Assembly: GCA_018139225.1 (NCBI GenBank)
Contig: JAGSNX010000005.1
Location: forward strand, 62,001-126,000
Direction: 5' to 3'
Length of the DNA: 64,000 bases
Origin: Microvirga sp. SRT01
GTDB lineage: Bacteria > Pseudomonadota > Alphaproteobacteria > Sphingomonadales > Sphingomonadaceae
The translations under genes were made by a program, and so were the position numbers. Positions 36,810 through 45,155 of this stretch are shown in pieces (within the stretch, counting starts at the first letter, position 1; every line of letters starts with the position of its first letter). The notes below the pieces were generated by a model that had not been told where the DNA came from, did not search any database, and worked only from the letters and a program-made list of their open reading frames with translations.

Positions 36810-38214
36810 GGCACGCCTCCCCCTGCTCAATATCATCGGCAACGCTGGCGTCGTCACGCAGCAAAAGGCGCTCCGCCGCGACCCCTTCCCAGCTTTGGCC
36901 GGTGTCCGCGAGCACGGCCATGCCGCCCGTCAGCTCCTGCCAGCGTCGGATCGCAACATCGACAAAGCGCGGCTCGATCTCGGTGCCATAACCCAGACGG
37001 CCGGCGCGATCCGCGGCGAGCAGCGTCGTGCCCGAACCCATGAACGGGTCGAGGACGATCTCTCCCTTGCACGTGACATCGCGGATTGCATCGGCAACGA
37101 GGGCAACAGGCTTGACGGTGGGATGGTCCGCCAGGTCCTGCATACGACCTGCACCAAAGCTGTTGACGCCGGCATAGTCCCACACGTTCGTGCGATACCG
37201 ACCGTGTTTGCCGAGTTCGACGTTATTGATGTGCGGTGCCGTACCGACTTTGGTGACGGCAACGATTTCGTGTTTGGAGCGGTACAGGCTGCCCATGCCG
37301 CCGTTGGTCTTGTTCCAGATGCATATGTTCAGAAGCGACAGCTGATTATCATCGATGGCTGCGTGCAACTCGCGCAGGTGACGCCAGTCCATGCATATGT
37401 CGATCACCGCGCCGTCGCGTAGATGCCGCTTGATGGCGGCCAGGTAGGACGAGAGAAAATCAGTGAACTCTCCCTGGCTCATCTCTCCCGATGCCATCGC
37501 AAACTCGGCATGTTTGACCTTGCCCAGACCACTGACATGGCCGCCGACCTTCACGTTGAAGGGCGGGTCGCCGAACGACATGCCGGCCATTTTGCCGTCC
37601 AGCAGGCGGTGCCAGGAGGCATCATCAAGCGCTGATCCACACAGCAACCGGTGCTGCCCGAGCAGCCAGAGGTCACCGGGTCGCGCCACCGGTTGCAGCG
37701 GCGGCTCGATCTGCGCATCGGCAGGGTCGCGTTCTCCTGCATCGCCGACGGGTGCGATCAGCAGCACGTCGAGTTCGGCGGTCGACCAGCCGATGCTCTC
37801 GACCTCGATCTCGTCGAGAGAGATGATCTCCGCGATCTCGATGGCGAGCGCCTTCATGTCCCACAATCCGAGCTCAGCCACGCGATTGTCGGCCAGTCGG
37901 TAGGCCTTCACCTGTCCAGGAGACAGGTGCGTGGCCGAGATCGTCGGCACCTCAGGAAGCCCGAGCCGCTTCGCTGCCTGCAGTCGCGCATCACCGGCGA
38001 TGATCTGGCTGTCTCCATCGACCAGTATCGGCATGTTGAAGCCGAACTCAGAGATGGACGCCATCAGCGCGACGATCTGGCGCTCGGGATGTTTGCGCGG
38101 ATTGCGCGCATAGGCGATCAGTTCGTCTGGCCGGCGATAGATGATGGGTCCAAGCCGTGCGAACAGCATGTCGCTGCTCCTGGCCTTCGCCTTTCGTGGA
38201 CGCGATGTGGTCAT
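36796..38214 (-). CDS. ParB-like nuclease domain fused to a DNA methyltransferase
   Basis: 472 aa. The ATG at 38214 is preceded by AGGAGA. Residues about 25-110 form a ParB N-terminal domain (LIAYARNPRKHPERQIVALM, IIAGDARLQAAKRLGLPEVP). Residues about 180-440 form an N6/N4 amino-methyltransferase with catalytic DPPF at 216-219 and the AdoMet motif DPFMGSGTT late in the chain, a beta-class order. Such fusions occur in prophages and gene-transfer-like cassettes and protect or mark DNA. It heads the packaging-like run of five genes. Confidence 0.92.
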   Translation of the reverse strand: MTTSRPRKAKARSSDMLFARLGPIIYRRPDELIAYARNPRKHPERQIVALMASISEFGFNMPILVDGDSQIIAGDARLQAAKRLGLPEVPTISATHLSPGQVKAYRLADNRVAELGLWDMKALAIEIAEIISLDEIEVESIGWSTAELDVLLIAPVGDAGERDPADAQIEPPLQPVARPGDLWLLGQHRLLCGSALDDASWHRLLDGKMAGMSFGDPPFNVKVGGHVSGLGKVKHAEFAMASGEMSQGEFTDFLSSYLAAIKRHLRDGAVIDICMDWRHLRELHAAIDDNQLSLLNICIWNKTNGGMGSLYRSKHEIVAVTKVGTAPHINNVELGKHGRYRTNVWDYAGVNSFGAGRMQDLADHPTVKPVALVADAIRDVTCKGEIVLDPFMGSGTTLLAADRAGRLGYGTEIEPRFVDVAIRRWQELTGGMAVLADTGQSWEGVAAERLLLRDDASVADDIEQGEACHVAA

Positions 38215-38549
38215 GGAATTTCTCCTGTGGTTAAGCACCGGGCACAGACGCGCGTTTCCGATCCGCGAAGTTGCGGTCGCGCGTAGAACATCATTCCCGC
38301 AAGGCGTGGGGCATGCTGCTGGATGTGCCGACAGCCGGTGGATCTAAAGACCCGCACTGGCCCGGTGAGGCCGATTGGCCTGCGCGCTATTTTGGATGCG
38401 CGACTCCGGAGCACAAGAGCGTCAAAGTCATCAATTTGGTTAAGTCAAGATTTATTTTTGAGAGCGAGCGAATGTCTAGGTCTGTTCGAGCTATGCGGCT
38501 CCCTGCAGCATGCCGGCAATCTCCCTGCTCCAGTGCGACCCTTCGCTGC

Positions 38550-38579
38550 AATTTCCCTGCTCAATGCAGCAGGGAAATT
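38550..38579. repeat. 12-bp perfect inverted repeat (AATTTCCCTGCT / AGCAGGGAAATT)
   Basis: The arms at 38550-38561 and 38568-38579 are perfect, with the loop CAATGC. No T-run follows, so it is not a typical intrinsic terminator. It is a candidate operator or RNA hairpin between the methyltransferase gene and the att site. Confidence 0.7.
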
Positions 38580-38859
38580 AGCTGCAAAACCCGCGCAAAT
38601 GCTTCGTTCCTGACCCACTCCGGCCCATCGGCCGACGGCAAAACCGACCTAATTCCCTGCAGATTCGCGTGCTATGGGAAATCAAAGCGGCACATCTGCA
38701 AACCGTACCGGCGGCCAGAGGCGCAGAGAATCAGGGCAATCTGGAGCCGCATCTCTCCTCCCCTGACGCTCTCCGCAGTAGCGTTTGCAGACGGGAATGC
38801 CGCAGAACTGCGCCGCTTTCGCGGGCATTCTCTGATCAGGTTCTGCACTGAGCGACTGG

Positions 38860-38875
38860 GTGGCGGAGCGGGAGG
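38860..38875. repeat. attL, 16-bp copy of the tRNA-Ser 3' end
   Basis: GTGGCGGAGCGGGAGG here is identical, in the same orientation, to 48499-48514 at the 3' end of tRNA-Ser. Read on the minus strand it ends in the tRNA's CCA. It lies 172 bases before the integrase start, the usual place for a distal attachment copy. Confidence 0.85.
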
Positions 38876-39047
38876 CCGCTGCTAGTTGTTCCTGCCTGAT
38901 CCAGCATGTTCCCTAACTGTCTGTTTCTTTACGGTTTCTTATCATTAGGTTCCTGCGCCTTCCTATTTGGTCGGCCATATTCCCTTTTCGATTGATGGGC
39001 GATATGTTGGGCGCATTCACTAAGTCGAATGTTGGGCGGAGCAAAAT

Positions 39048-40244
39048 ATGAGCGGCTACAAGCCGACCGGTCGGCATCGTGAGAAGGTGCTAACTCCCGC
39101 TGCTGTTCGCAATTTGAAACCGGGGTTTCATTCAGACGGGGGCAACCTGTACTTGAAAGTCGATCCGTCGGGCGCACGACGGTGGATCGTTCGGCTAAAC
39201 GTTCAGGGTAAACGTCGAGACATAGGCCTCGGGTCGGCGGCAGTTGTTAGCCTCCTAGAAGCCCGAGAACAGGCGCTACAGCACCGTAAAGCTGCGAGGG
39301 TGGGCGAGGACCCCTTGGCTGCTAAAAGGCGCTTACAGGCCATCCCCAGCTTCGAGGAAGCCGCTAACCACTATATTGAACATCGTAGGGGCGGATGGAA
39401 AAGTGAAAAACACCGGAAACAATGGAGCGCCTCTTTAGAGAAGTATGCCTATCCTATCATGGGCTCTCTTCAAGTGTCCAAGGTAGACAGCGCCGATATC
39501 CTTCGGGTTCTTGATCCCATTTGGGTCGATTTAAACGAGACGGCGAACAGAGTTCGGCAGCGTATAGGATTGATTTTAAAGTGGGCAATTGCTCGGGGAT
39601 TTCGGACTGACAATCCTGCTGATGCGGTTCAACAGGCTCTAGCTAAACGTGACGGATCGAAGCGCCAGCGCATGAAGGCCTTACCATATGATGAAGTTGC
39701 GAACGCAATAGACAAAGTGACTGAAAGTAAGGCCTCGGACGCTACTAAGCTGGCCTTCCAGTTTCTTGTTCATACTGCATGTCGATCTGGCGAGGTCCGT
39801 GGGGCATTGTGGAGCGAGGTTGACCTCGCAAAGCGCGTTTGGACCGTATCAGCCGATCGCATGAAAGCCGGTAAGCAGCATCGAGTCCCTTTGAACGACG
39901 CCGCCGCCGCCGTTCTGGAAAGGGCTAAGGCGTTAAAGCAGGAGGATGTGGACCTTGTATTCCCCAGCACTAGGGGGAAGCCTTTAAGCGACATGACCCT
40001 ATCGAAGCTGATGAAGGAACTCGGCATCGCCGCCGTACCCCACGGTTTCCGATCTAGCTTTCGGGACTGGGCTGCGGAGCAAACCAGCTATCCCGAGCGT
40101 GTTGCCGAGTTCGCCCTCGCCCACGTCATCAAGGACAAGGCAGAGGCCGCTTACGCCCGCTCTGACCTGCTAGATAAAAGAAAAAGTTTGATGGCGGATT
40201 GGGGCCAATTCCTAGCCGAAAGGCCAACAAAATCAACGATCTAG
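39048..40244 (+). CDS. int: Tyrosine integrase, P4 type with DUF4102 N-terminus
   Basis: 398 aa. N-terminal arm-binding DUF4102 domain (LTPAAVRNLKPGFHSDGGNL, GARRWIVRLNVQGKRRDIGL), a SAM-like core-binding domain, then the catalytic domain. Catalytic residues: Arg in HTACRSGEVRGALW, Lys near MKAGKQHRVPL, HGFR in VPHGFRSSFRDWA, a His in ALAHVIKDKAEAAY and Tyr in AAYARSD. GCGGAGC precedes the ATG at 39048. It should recombine the tRNA-Ser repeats. More AT-rich than the core genome. Confidence 0.94.
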   Translation: MSGYKPTGRHREKVLTPAAVRNLKPGFHSDGGNLYLKVDPSGARRWIVRLNVQGKRRDIGLGSAAVVSLLEAREQALQHRKAARVGEDPLAAKRRLQAIPSFEEAANHYIEHRRGGWKSEKHRKQWSASLEKYAYPIMGSLQVSKVDSADILRVLDPIWVDLNETANRVRQRIGLILKWAIARGFRTDNPADAVQQALAKRDGSKRQRMKALPYDEVANAIDKVTESKASDATKLAFQFLVHTACRSGEVRGALWSEVDLAKRVWTVSADRMKAGKQHRVPLNDAAAAVLERAKALKQEDVDLVFPSTRGKPLSDMTLSKLMKELGIAAVPHGFRSSFRDWAAEQTSYPERVAEFALAHVIKDKAEAAYARSDLLDKRKSLMADWGQFLAERPTKSTI

Positions 40245-40363
40245 GTCTTTTAACCCCTCCAAACAAACGTTCAGGCCGCTTTAAGAGATTTTCCTATCTT
40301 GAGCCCTGTTGACAGTGCTTTCTGGATGGTTTCTGCGGAGTTCGACGACAGTTGGAGGAAGCC

Positions 40364-40558
40364 GTGAGTTCAGTCAGAATGCTTCGCAGACCCGAGGTAG
40401 AGAAAACCGTGGGCTTAAGCCGTAGCGCAATCTATGCTGCTATGAGCAGAAGCGATTTTCCACGCCCTGTGCAAATTGGTCGACGCGCAGTTGCGTGGCG
40501 ATCTACTGACATTGAACATTGGCTTGAAAACCGCCCGCCTTCTATTGGATGGATTTAA
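40364..40558 (+). CDS. AlpA-like regulator/excisionase
   Basis: 64 aa from a GTG at 40364, chosen for the GGAGGAAGCC just before it. MLRRPEVEKTVGLSRSAIYA and SDFPRPVQIGRRAVAW with IEHWLENRPP are the AlpA pattern of a small winged HTH. AlpA proteins control or assist integrases of P4-like elements, often as excision factors. A TTGACA at 40309 is a weak promoter candidate. The TAA overlaps the next ATG. Confidence 0.85.
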   Translation: MSSVRMLRRPEVEKTVGLSRSAIYAAMSRSDFPRPVQIGRRAVAWRSTDIEHWLENRPPSIGWI

Positions 40559-40857
40559 TGTCCAAAAACGTTCTTCTTCTAGATGATCTTATTTGCGTCA
40601 TTCAGCAGATTGATTCGATTATCGATGCTATGTCTATAGCTATGCTCTCTAGCAGCGATCACGTCGGCGCAGACCGACTTAAGGAACTTAGCGACGCCTT
40701 ATCATCGGCTGTTAAAGTGGCAAAATCGGTTCCTGATCGGGATACCTATACCGCCTTCATCAACAACGAAGGTTTGCTTCAAGTGGGAAGTGAGACCCGC
40801 ACCCTTGACCTGACTACAGATCAGATCGACCGTCTTCAAAGGTTTGGGTTATTTTAA
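40558..40857 (+). CDS. Small hypothetical protein co-transcribed with alpA
   Basis: 99 aa. The ATG at 40558 overlaps the AlpA stop (TAATG); an ATG at 40549 is possible. The product is helical at the start (LLLDDLICVIQQIDSIIDAM) and ends LDLTTDQIDRLQRFGLF. No family recognised. Tight coupling suggests a role in element regulation. Confidence 0.6.
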   Translation: MSKNVLLLDDLICVIQQIDSIIDAMSIAMLSSSDHVGADRLKELSDALSSAVKVAKSVPDRDTYTAFINNEGLLQVGSETRTLDLTTDQIDRLQRFGLF

Positions 40858-41567
40858 CGCCTTAAGATTGTACAAGACACACCTTTCCCTTCCGCTAGGG
40901 TAATGCCCTTAAAGAGAAACGATCAAGATAGAGAATATACAAGATCATTAATCACCTACCGATTGGTAGTAGTACATTAGGCGGAATACTGCCCTAAAAT
41001 CATCATGCTTCGTTTATCCTGGCTGCCTATTCGCCATCCCCTTGAAAGGGATGAACGGGGGCCAACCCGCGTATAATGCCTTGTGGACGCACAAGGACGT
41101 ACATTACCCTAGCTTTCGCTTAGACCAGATTATTCCCTACGCAGATTTCTAGCGATCGGGAGAGGCGGAAGGGAAAGTTCCTCCGAAGCTGCTTGAGCCT
41201 ATCCGGGTTTTGGCTTATCTCTATCGCACCGGTTCCGAGCACATCAGCGCATAGCGCCTTCGCTTACCAGAGTTGCGGAGTAGATGGGAGGGCCAAGCCG
41301 TTCAAAGGCTAAGTCTCACCACCTAGCTTACTAGAAGGCATACGCAAAGTAAATAGGTATCTCGACCGGGGTTGATTCATCATTACGCGTGTAAACATAC
41401 TATCAACTTACATAAACATGTTTAAACATCTCGACAAGCCCGCTTTGTTTCAAGCCGCCCATTCTCTGTCGAATGTGAAGATGCAAAGGTTAGATTGTAC
41501 TGGATTCAACTATACTTTAGCCATCGACAAAGCAGTAGAGGCAAAGTTACGCTGCAATCCCGGTCCG
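40858..41567. other. 700-base stretch with long inverted repeat and hairpins
   Basis: No intact gene. CTTTCCCTTCCGC at 40883-40895 is repeated inverted at 41165-41177. Between them are a CCTTGTG/CACAAGG hairpin and a CATCCC/GGGATG hairpin. A degenerate reading frame crosses the middle (separate entry). TAAACAT occurs three times at 41392, 41413 and 41423, in AT-rich sequence. It lies at the 3' ends of two converging genes. Could be a structured RNA, a vanished gene or a non-autonomous insertion. Confidence 0.5.
41051..41254 (+). pseudogene. Possible degenerate gene interrupted by TAG
   Basis: From ATG 41051 a 33-codon frame (MNGGQPAYNALWTHKDVHYP...) ends in TAG at 41150-41152. The same frame then continues for another 33 codons (...PPKLLEPIRVLAYLYRTGSE...) to TAG at 41252-41254. 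Both parts read like real protein. No family recognised and no ribosome-binding site is clear, so this may be a broken gene or chance. Confidence 0.3.
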
Positions 41568-42218
41568 TCAGTCCTCCACTAAGAACGGGTAGGTAGCGTC
41601 ATACAGCACGCTTATCGTCACGCCCTCAAAGGCCCAGTGCTGTCCGGGCGCGACGGCATAGGCTGCACCTGACACGATCTGTTGGGCCTTGGTCAGCGAC
41701 ACGATCTCGCCTCGGAAGCGCACCCTTTTCGGCTCTACAACCTCTACCTCTTCGCCGGTCAGAACGTGCGACAACGTCGACCCGATAGGCACGCCCATTT
41801 CGATGAAATTGAGCGGTGGACGGCGGCGGCGTTCGTAGCGCTCGGCGGCGGCAAGCGTGCCGGGTTCCGATGCCTCTACTTCCCTCTCTACGGCGCGCTC
41901 TGTCTGCGGGGTTAGATCATCGCCGGGGAACGCATTGATCAGCGCTATTGCTCGGTCAGCATGGATGGCGAAGAACTCGCGGGCCGGGTTCACACGATCG
42001 GGGCCGAAGGCAATGTGGAGGGCGCGCTCTACGACTTTTGCATCATGAACCGTTCGGGCAACAGCGACCTTAAAAGGAAGCGGCACGCCGGTTGCCCTGC
42101 TAAGTTCGGCAACCCGACGCTCCACGCCCTCGCCGGACGTACGCCCGATCTTGATGATGTTCGGCATGGCGTCATTGGTCAGGACGTAGATGATCCCGCC
42201 GTTTTCGATATCGTTCAT
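41568..42218 (-). CDS. GIY-YIG nuclease-like (T5orf172 / Mug113) protein
   Basis: 216 aa from the ATG at 42218; a TTG nine codons earlier is possible. The N-terminal half is the T5orf172-type GIY-YIG domain: IIYVLTNDAMPNIIKIGRTS (YVL...KIGRT), RVAELSRATGVPLPFKVAVA, a conserved Glu in VVERALHIAFGPDRVNP and EFFAIHADRAIALI. The C-terminal half is unrelated and may give specificity. Such proteins are common mobile-element cargo and may be nucleases or DNA-binding relatives. Single gene, convergent with the alpA pair. Confidence 0.8.
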   Translation of the reverse strand: MNDIENGGIIYVLTNDAMPNIIKIGRTSGEGVERRVAELSRATGVPLPFKVAVARTVHDAKVVERALHIAFGPDRVNPAREFFAIHADRAIALINAFPGDDLTPQTERAVEREVEASEPGTLAAAERYERRRRPPLNFIEMGVPIGSTLSHVLTGEEVEVVEPKRVRFRGEIVSLTKAQQIVSGAAYAVAPGQHWAFEGVTISVLYDATYPFLVED

Positions 42219-42773
42219 GGGATCGATGTTACGCGCCGCCGTCAATCTGTCTACACTGATGGTGCTAGATTAGGCCGTTTAGAGATATGCCTTTATTTGG
42301 AAGCAGGAAGGCCATACAGCGGCGTTTCTATGTTGCTGGCTACCTGCCTAGCCAAAATCAGGAAAGTGCCTGTAGAGCGATCCTAGACGGTTTTAGAAGG
42401 GGTAACCCTCACACCCCTCCTAGTGAAAATGAGAAGTGCTCTTCCTCCCTAATAGTGTGAGGATAGAAGCAAGCGAGTGTTCTCACTGACTCCGCTAGGG
42501 TCAGCAGACCCCAATCTCGGTTAGACTTCACCTTCTTTCACCACCCCGTTGATGCCGCCGCCGCCATCCGGCATGGTGCCTCTGCCCGTATGCAGAATCA
42601 TGCGGGCGGGGCGTCAGAACCTCAAAAGCACGTAGGCCGGTCGAACAGTGTTCGGCCGGGAGGGTGCTACGTATGTCCAAGGCATTGCCCAAAGGTAGTG
42701 CCGCTCGGTGCTACGTGTCGAGTTCTGAACTCCCGGCTCACCGCCGGGCCGCCCCTCTACAGGGGAGACCATC
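42219..42773. other. Non-coding stretch containing a structured leader
   Basis: No gene supported. CCTCACAC at 42407-42414 pairs with GTGTGAGG at 42455-42462, and CGAACA-G-TGTTCG near 42641-42653 is a small palindrome. The last 120 bases form the leader described separately. Confidence 0.5.
42655..42773 (+). promoter_or_regulatory. Candidate cis-regulatory leader with alternative hairpins
   Basis: CTCCCGGC at 42730-42737 can pair with GCCGGGAG at 42655-42662, or its CCCGGC with GCCGGG at 42743-42748; the two folds exclude each other. CCCCT-CTAC-AGGGG at 42752-42765 hides the Shine-Dalgarno AGGGGAG of the GTG start at 42774. GGTGCTACGT is repeated at 42663 and 42707 inside the long loop. This is the architecture of a translational switch; no known riboswitch class was recognised. 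Confidence 0.5.
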
Positions 42774-43268
42774 GTGAACAACACCGCATCATCCAATGTT
42801 AAAGAAGACCAAAGCGTTAATCCTTGGCTTAGCAAGCCTAAGAACAGCGGCCTGTGTCCCGAAGGATCATCCGCATTGTGGGCTGTAATCACTTGCCTTG
42901 GCTTAGCCGTCATTGGTGGCCTCATGTACTGGGCAGCCGAAACTGGCAGAGCGAAGATGGATGGCACGTCATCCTCCCTGACTTCCCCTGCTAAACGCTA
43001 CATTGCATCGTTGATGCGCGATCCCTCGTCAGCACAATTTCAAAATGTGGTCTCGATTGGCCACTGTATACGTGGAGAAGTAAACGGTAGGAATGCCTTT
43101 GGAGGCTATGTTGGCTTCTCTGACTTCTACTTCGACACACGCGTAGGCACCGGCGCGATCAGTCCGATGACGAGGAATTATGTAACCGCTGGCGATGACG
43201 GGAATTTATCTGACGCGCTGGCAATGGGCGACTACCTGACCGGACAGGTTGCTTGCGCGCGACATTGA
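42774..43268 (+). CDS. Single-pass membrane hypothetical protein
   Basis: 164 aa from a GTG at 42774 with AGGGGAG six bases ahead. One hydrophobic helix at about residues 34-54 (ALWAVITCLGLAVIGGLMYW) follows a charged N-terminus. The outer part has SPAKRYIASLMRDPSSAQF and CIRGEVNGRNAFGGYVGFSD, a pattern seen in small exported proteins of prophages and islands. No function known. Preceded by a highly structured leader. Confidence 0.7.
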   Translation: MNNTASSNVKEDQSVNPWLSKPKNSGLCPEGSSALWAVITCLGLAVIGGLMYWAAETGRAKMDGTSSSLTSPAKRYIASLMRDPSSAQFQNVVSIGHCIRGEVNGRNAFGGYVGFSDFYFDTRVGTGAISPMTRNYVTAGDDGNLSDALAMGDYLTGQVACARH

Positions 43269-43316
43269 GGCGTTGCCTACCCTCTAGCCTGTCGAACCAA
43301 GCGCCGCCGCTCCCTG

Positions 43317-43520
43317 TCATCCACGGTGCTGTCCCATTCGCTCTGATCCATACCTTGCGGTGCGTGCGGTACGCCACTGCGTACGCCAGCTATTCGCCGG
43401 ATGTAGGTGCTTATGCTGGCCCACAACCTCGATCGCCGACGCGTCGTCCGGGCAATCTAGATCGACCCTACGGGAGACACGATCGTCGGCTCCTAGGAAG
43501 TATAATCGGTAGTGAGCCAC
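43317..43520 (-). CDS. Small sphingomonad-type hypothetical protein
   Basis: 67 aa from a GTG at 43520 with GAGG eight bases upstream. VAHYRLYFLGADDRVSRRVD and LDCPDDASAIEVVGQHKHLH recall a small protein frequent in sphingomonads, with a YRLYFLD start and a D-D-A repeat region. The C-terminus past about residue 45 is Arg-rich and may be off-frame. Function unknown. Confidence 0.55.
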   Translation of the reverse strand: MAHYRLYFLGADDRVSRRVDLDCPDDASAIEVVGQHKHLHPANSWRTQWRTARTARYGSERMGQHRG

Positions 43521-43691
43521 GGAGCGATCCTCGACCAAGAATTTGCGCAATATGGCCGAATCGGGCTGTACAGCCGAATGCCTCTTGGATCACCATAAAT
43601 AGCACGTCACAAACGTCTTGATTTGGATCAGCCGCCGTGACGAAAATGAATAATCGGAGCAACGTTAGCGCTACCGGCATGTTTAGACGGA

Positions 43692-44099
43692 ATGGAAGCC
43701 TCAAATATTCCGTTCGCTCTTGTCGTAGACGACGAGCCGATGATCCTGATGCACGCAAGTGCCATCTTAGAGGATGCAGGGTTTAGAACGCTTGAAGCAA
43801 TTAACGGCGATGAAGCCAAGAGGCTACTGGCTGAATACACCGAGAACGTGATCCTCCTGTTCAGTGACGTAGATATGCCGGGAGAAACAAACGGCTTTGC
43901 GCTAGCGCGCCACGTAGAAGAGTCTTATCCTCACGTTGAGATTGTGATCGCAAGTGGAAGGGTTACACCGGGTCCCGGGGATATGCCTCCTAAGGCTACT
44001 TTTATAAACAAGCCCTTTAGCGAGCATTCCGTTGTTAGCCATTTGGCTGAAAAGTTACCGGACGGGAAGAAGCCAGAGCCTTTAAAGAAGGCTGTTTAG
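43692..44099 (+). CDS. Single-domain response regulator (CheY-like)
   Basis: 135 aa receiver domain with no output domain. Acid pocket Asp13/Asp14 (VVDDEPMIL), phospho-acceptor Asp59 (LLFSDVDMPG) and Lys107 (FINKPF) are all present, so it should be phosphorylated. No kinase gene lies in the element, so it probably takes phosphate from a host kinase, a possible way for the island to tap host signalling. Confidence 0.9.
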   Translation: MEASNIPFALVVDDEPMILMHASAILEDAGFRTLEAINGDEAKRLLAEYTENVILLFSDVDMPGETNGFALARHVEESYPHVEIVIASGRVTPGPGDMPPKATFINKPFSEHSVVSHLAEKLPDGKKPEPLKKAV

Positions 44100-44437
44100 C
44101 TAAATCGCTGCACTGCGATCTATCTCGGAGGTAAGGCCAAGGCTAATAACTCTTGAAACTGCCATAGCGACGTCGCGTCGATTACAGTGCGCCCAATCTT
44201 TCGTAGTAGACACGCGTCGGCCATTCAGCACTCTTTAAGAGCCGAAACGATCGATACATGAAGCCGTTTTGACCGTCGAAAAGGCTGAACCATCGGGCTT
44301 ACCCGCCGTTAATTGTTGAGAGGCGGCGCAGGGTGGTCGCCTCTCCAATGGCCGACTTGGCGACACCCTTGACGCGTCCCCCGACGTGAACCTCCACTCG
44401 CCAAGTCGGTCCACCCGCTAGCTGGGTAGACATAGAA
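44100..44437. other. Non-coding stretch with two strong hairpins
   Basis: No gene seen. GAGAGGCG/CGCCTCTC pairs at 44318-44345 with a 12-base loop, and CCGACTTGGCG/CGCCAAGTCGG pairs at 44352-44409 with a 36-base loop. They lie between the response regulator stop and the terminator of the opposing PEP-CTERM gene. They could be a structured RNA or processing/termination hairpins. Confidence 0.55.
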
Positions 44438-44465
44438 AAGCCGTCAGACTTTCGACTGACGGCTT
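44438..44465 (-). terminator. Rho-independent terminator of the PEP-CTERM gene
   Basis: AAGCCGTCAG and CTGACGGCTT form a perfect 10-bp stem with an eight-base loop. On the minus strand it is followed by TTTTC, 22 bases after the PEP-CTERM stop codon. Confidence 0.85.
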
Positions 44466-44486
44466 ATCGATCCCGCTGGGGAGCGG

Positions 44487-45155
44487 TTAGGCGAAGGAAA
44501 CCTTCGTGCTGACCCGGCGGCGGCGCATCGCGCCACCGACCATACCGATGCCACCGATCATCATTGCCCAAGTAGCGGGTTCTGGGACCGCACCCGAAAT
44601 GGTGCCGCTGAACGTGGTCGAGTCATTGAAGTAGCTGTTGTTCGGACCTCCGCGATCAATGCCCAGACCGACCTTCTGACCAGCCGTCAGGAACTGGCTG
44701 TACTGGAAGGTGTAGGTCGGATTTCCGGCGTTGATCGTAGCAATCAACGGCTTCGTGCCGTCGAGGCTGTTGAACGTGAACAGGTTCACGCCGTCACCGC
44801 TGTCACCACGGTTGACGGTAACGTCGTAGGTGTAAGTGCCCGTACGAGGCGCAACGAACATCAGAAACGAATTCTGACCATCTTCCGGGCCGGGGTGGAC
44901 CAACACATTGGCGGCGTCGCGCTGGAACAGGACCTGAAACTTGTCGGTCCCGCGATAGCAGAGCGTGCTGACGTTGATATCGGAACAGTCGGAAGGTGCG
45001 AAGGTGGTGAAGGTGTTGCCCGCTCCGCCGTTGGTAACCGTGCCGTACTGGAAAACGGGATTGCCGAAGTCGCCAGCAAGCGAATACGTGCGTGCTGCGG
45101 CAGGAACTGACGCGATCGTCGCAATGGCTGCGGCTGCAATGATCAACTTCTTCAT
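44487..45155 (-). CDS. PEP-CTERM sorting-domain protein, exported
   Basis: 222 aa. MKKLIIAAAAIATIASVPAA is a signal peptide with cleavage after AAA. The mature part is Asn/Gly/Thr-rich beta structure with a single Cys pair. The C-terminus has VPEPATWAMM, a hydrophobic helix and an RRRR tail, the PEP-CTERM signal read by exosortase in exopolysaccharide-producing Gram-negatives. It is a probable surface or biofilm protein. No exosortase gene is in the window. Own terminator downstream; monocistronic. Confidence 0.9.
   Translation of the reverse strand: MKKLIIAAAAIATIASVPAAARTYSLAGDFGNPVFQYGTVTNGGAGNTFTTFAPSDCSDINVSTLCYRGTDKFQVLFQRDAANVLVHPGPEDGQNSFLMFVAPRTGTYTYDVTVNRGDSGDGVNLFTFNSLDGTKPLIATINAGNPTYTFQYSQFLTAGQKVGLGIDRGGPNNSYFNDSTTFSGTISGAVPEPATWAMMIGGIGMVGGAMRRRRVSTKVSFA

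Larger units (their letters stand above)
38215..39047. other. Non-coding stretch spanning the left end of the tRNA-Ser element
   Basis: No convincing gene; frames here are short and lack family features. It contains a 12-bp hairpin at 38550-38579, the att copy at 38860-38875, and the integrase promoter region after that. The part left of 38860 lies outside the element and next to the ParB-methyltransferase start. Confidence 0.6.

Noticed and set aside
38271..38885. 204-codon plus-strand frame crossing the left att site
   Set aside because: Cys/Ser/Arg-rich with no domain, and it crosses an element boundary, so it cannot be an old gene.
42641..42653. CGAACA-G-TGTTCG as a Gram-positive-type LexA box
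   Set aside because: The spacer is one base short of that consensus, and the organism uses the GAAC-N7-GAAC type.
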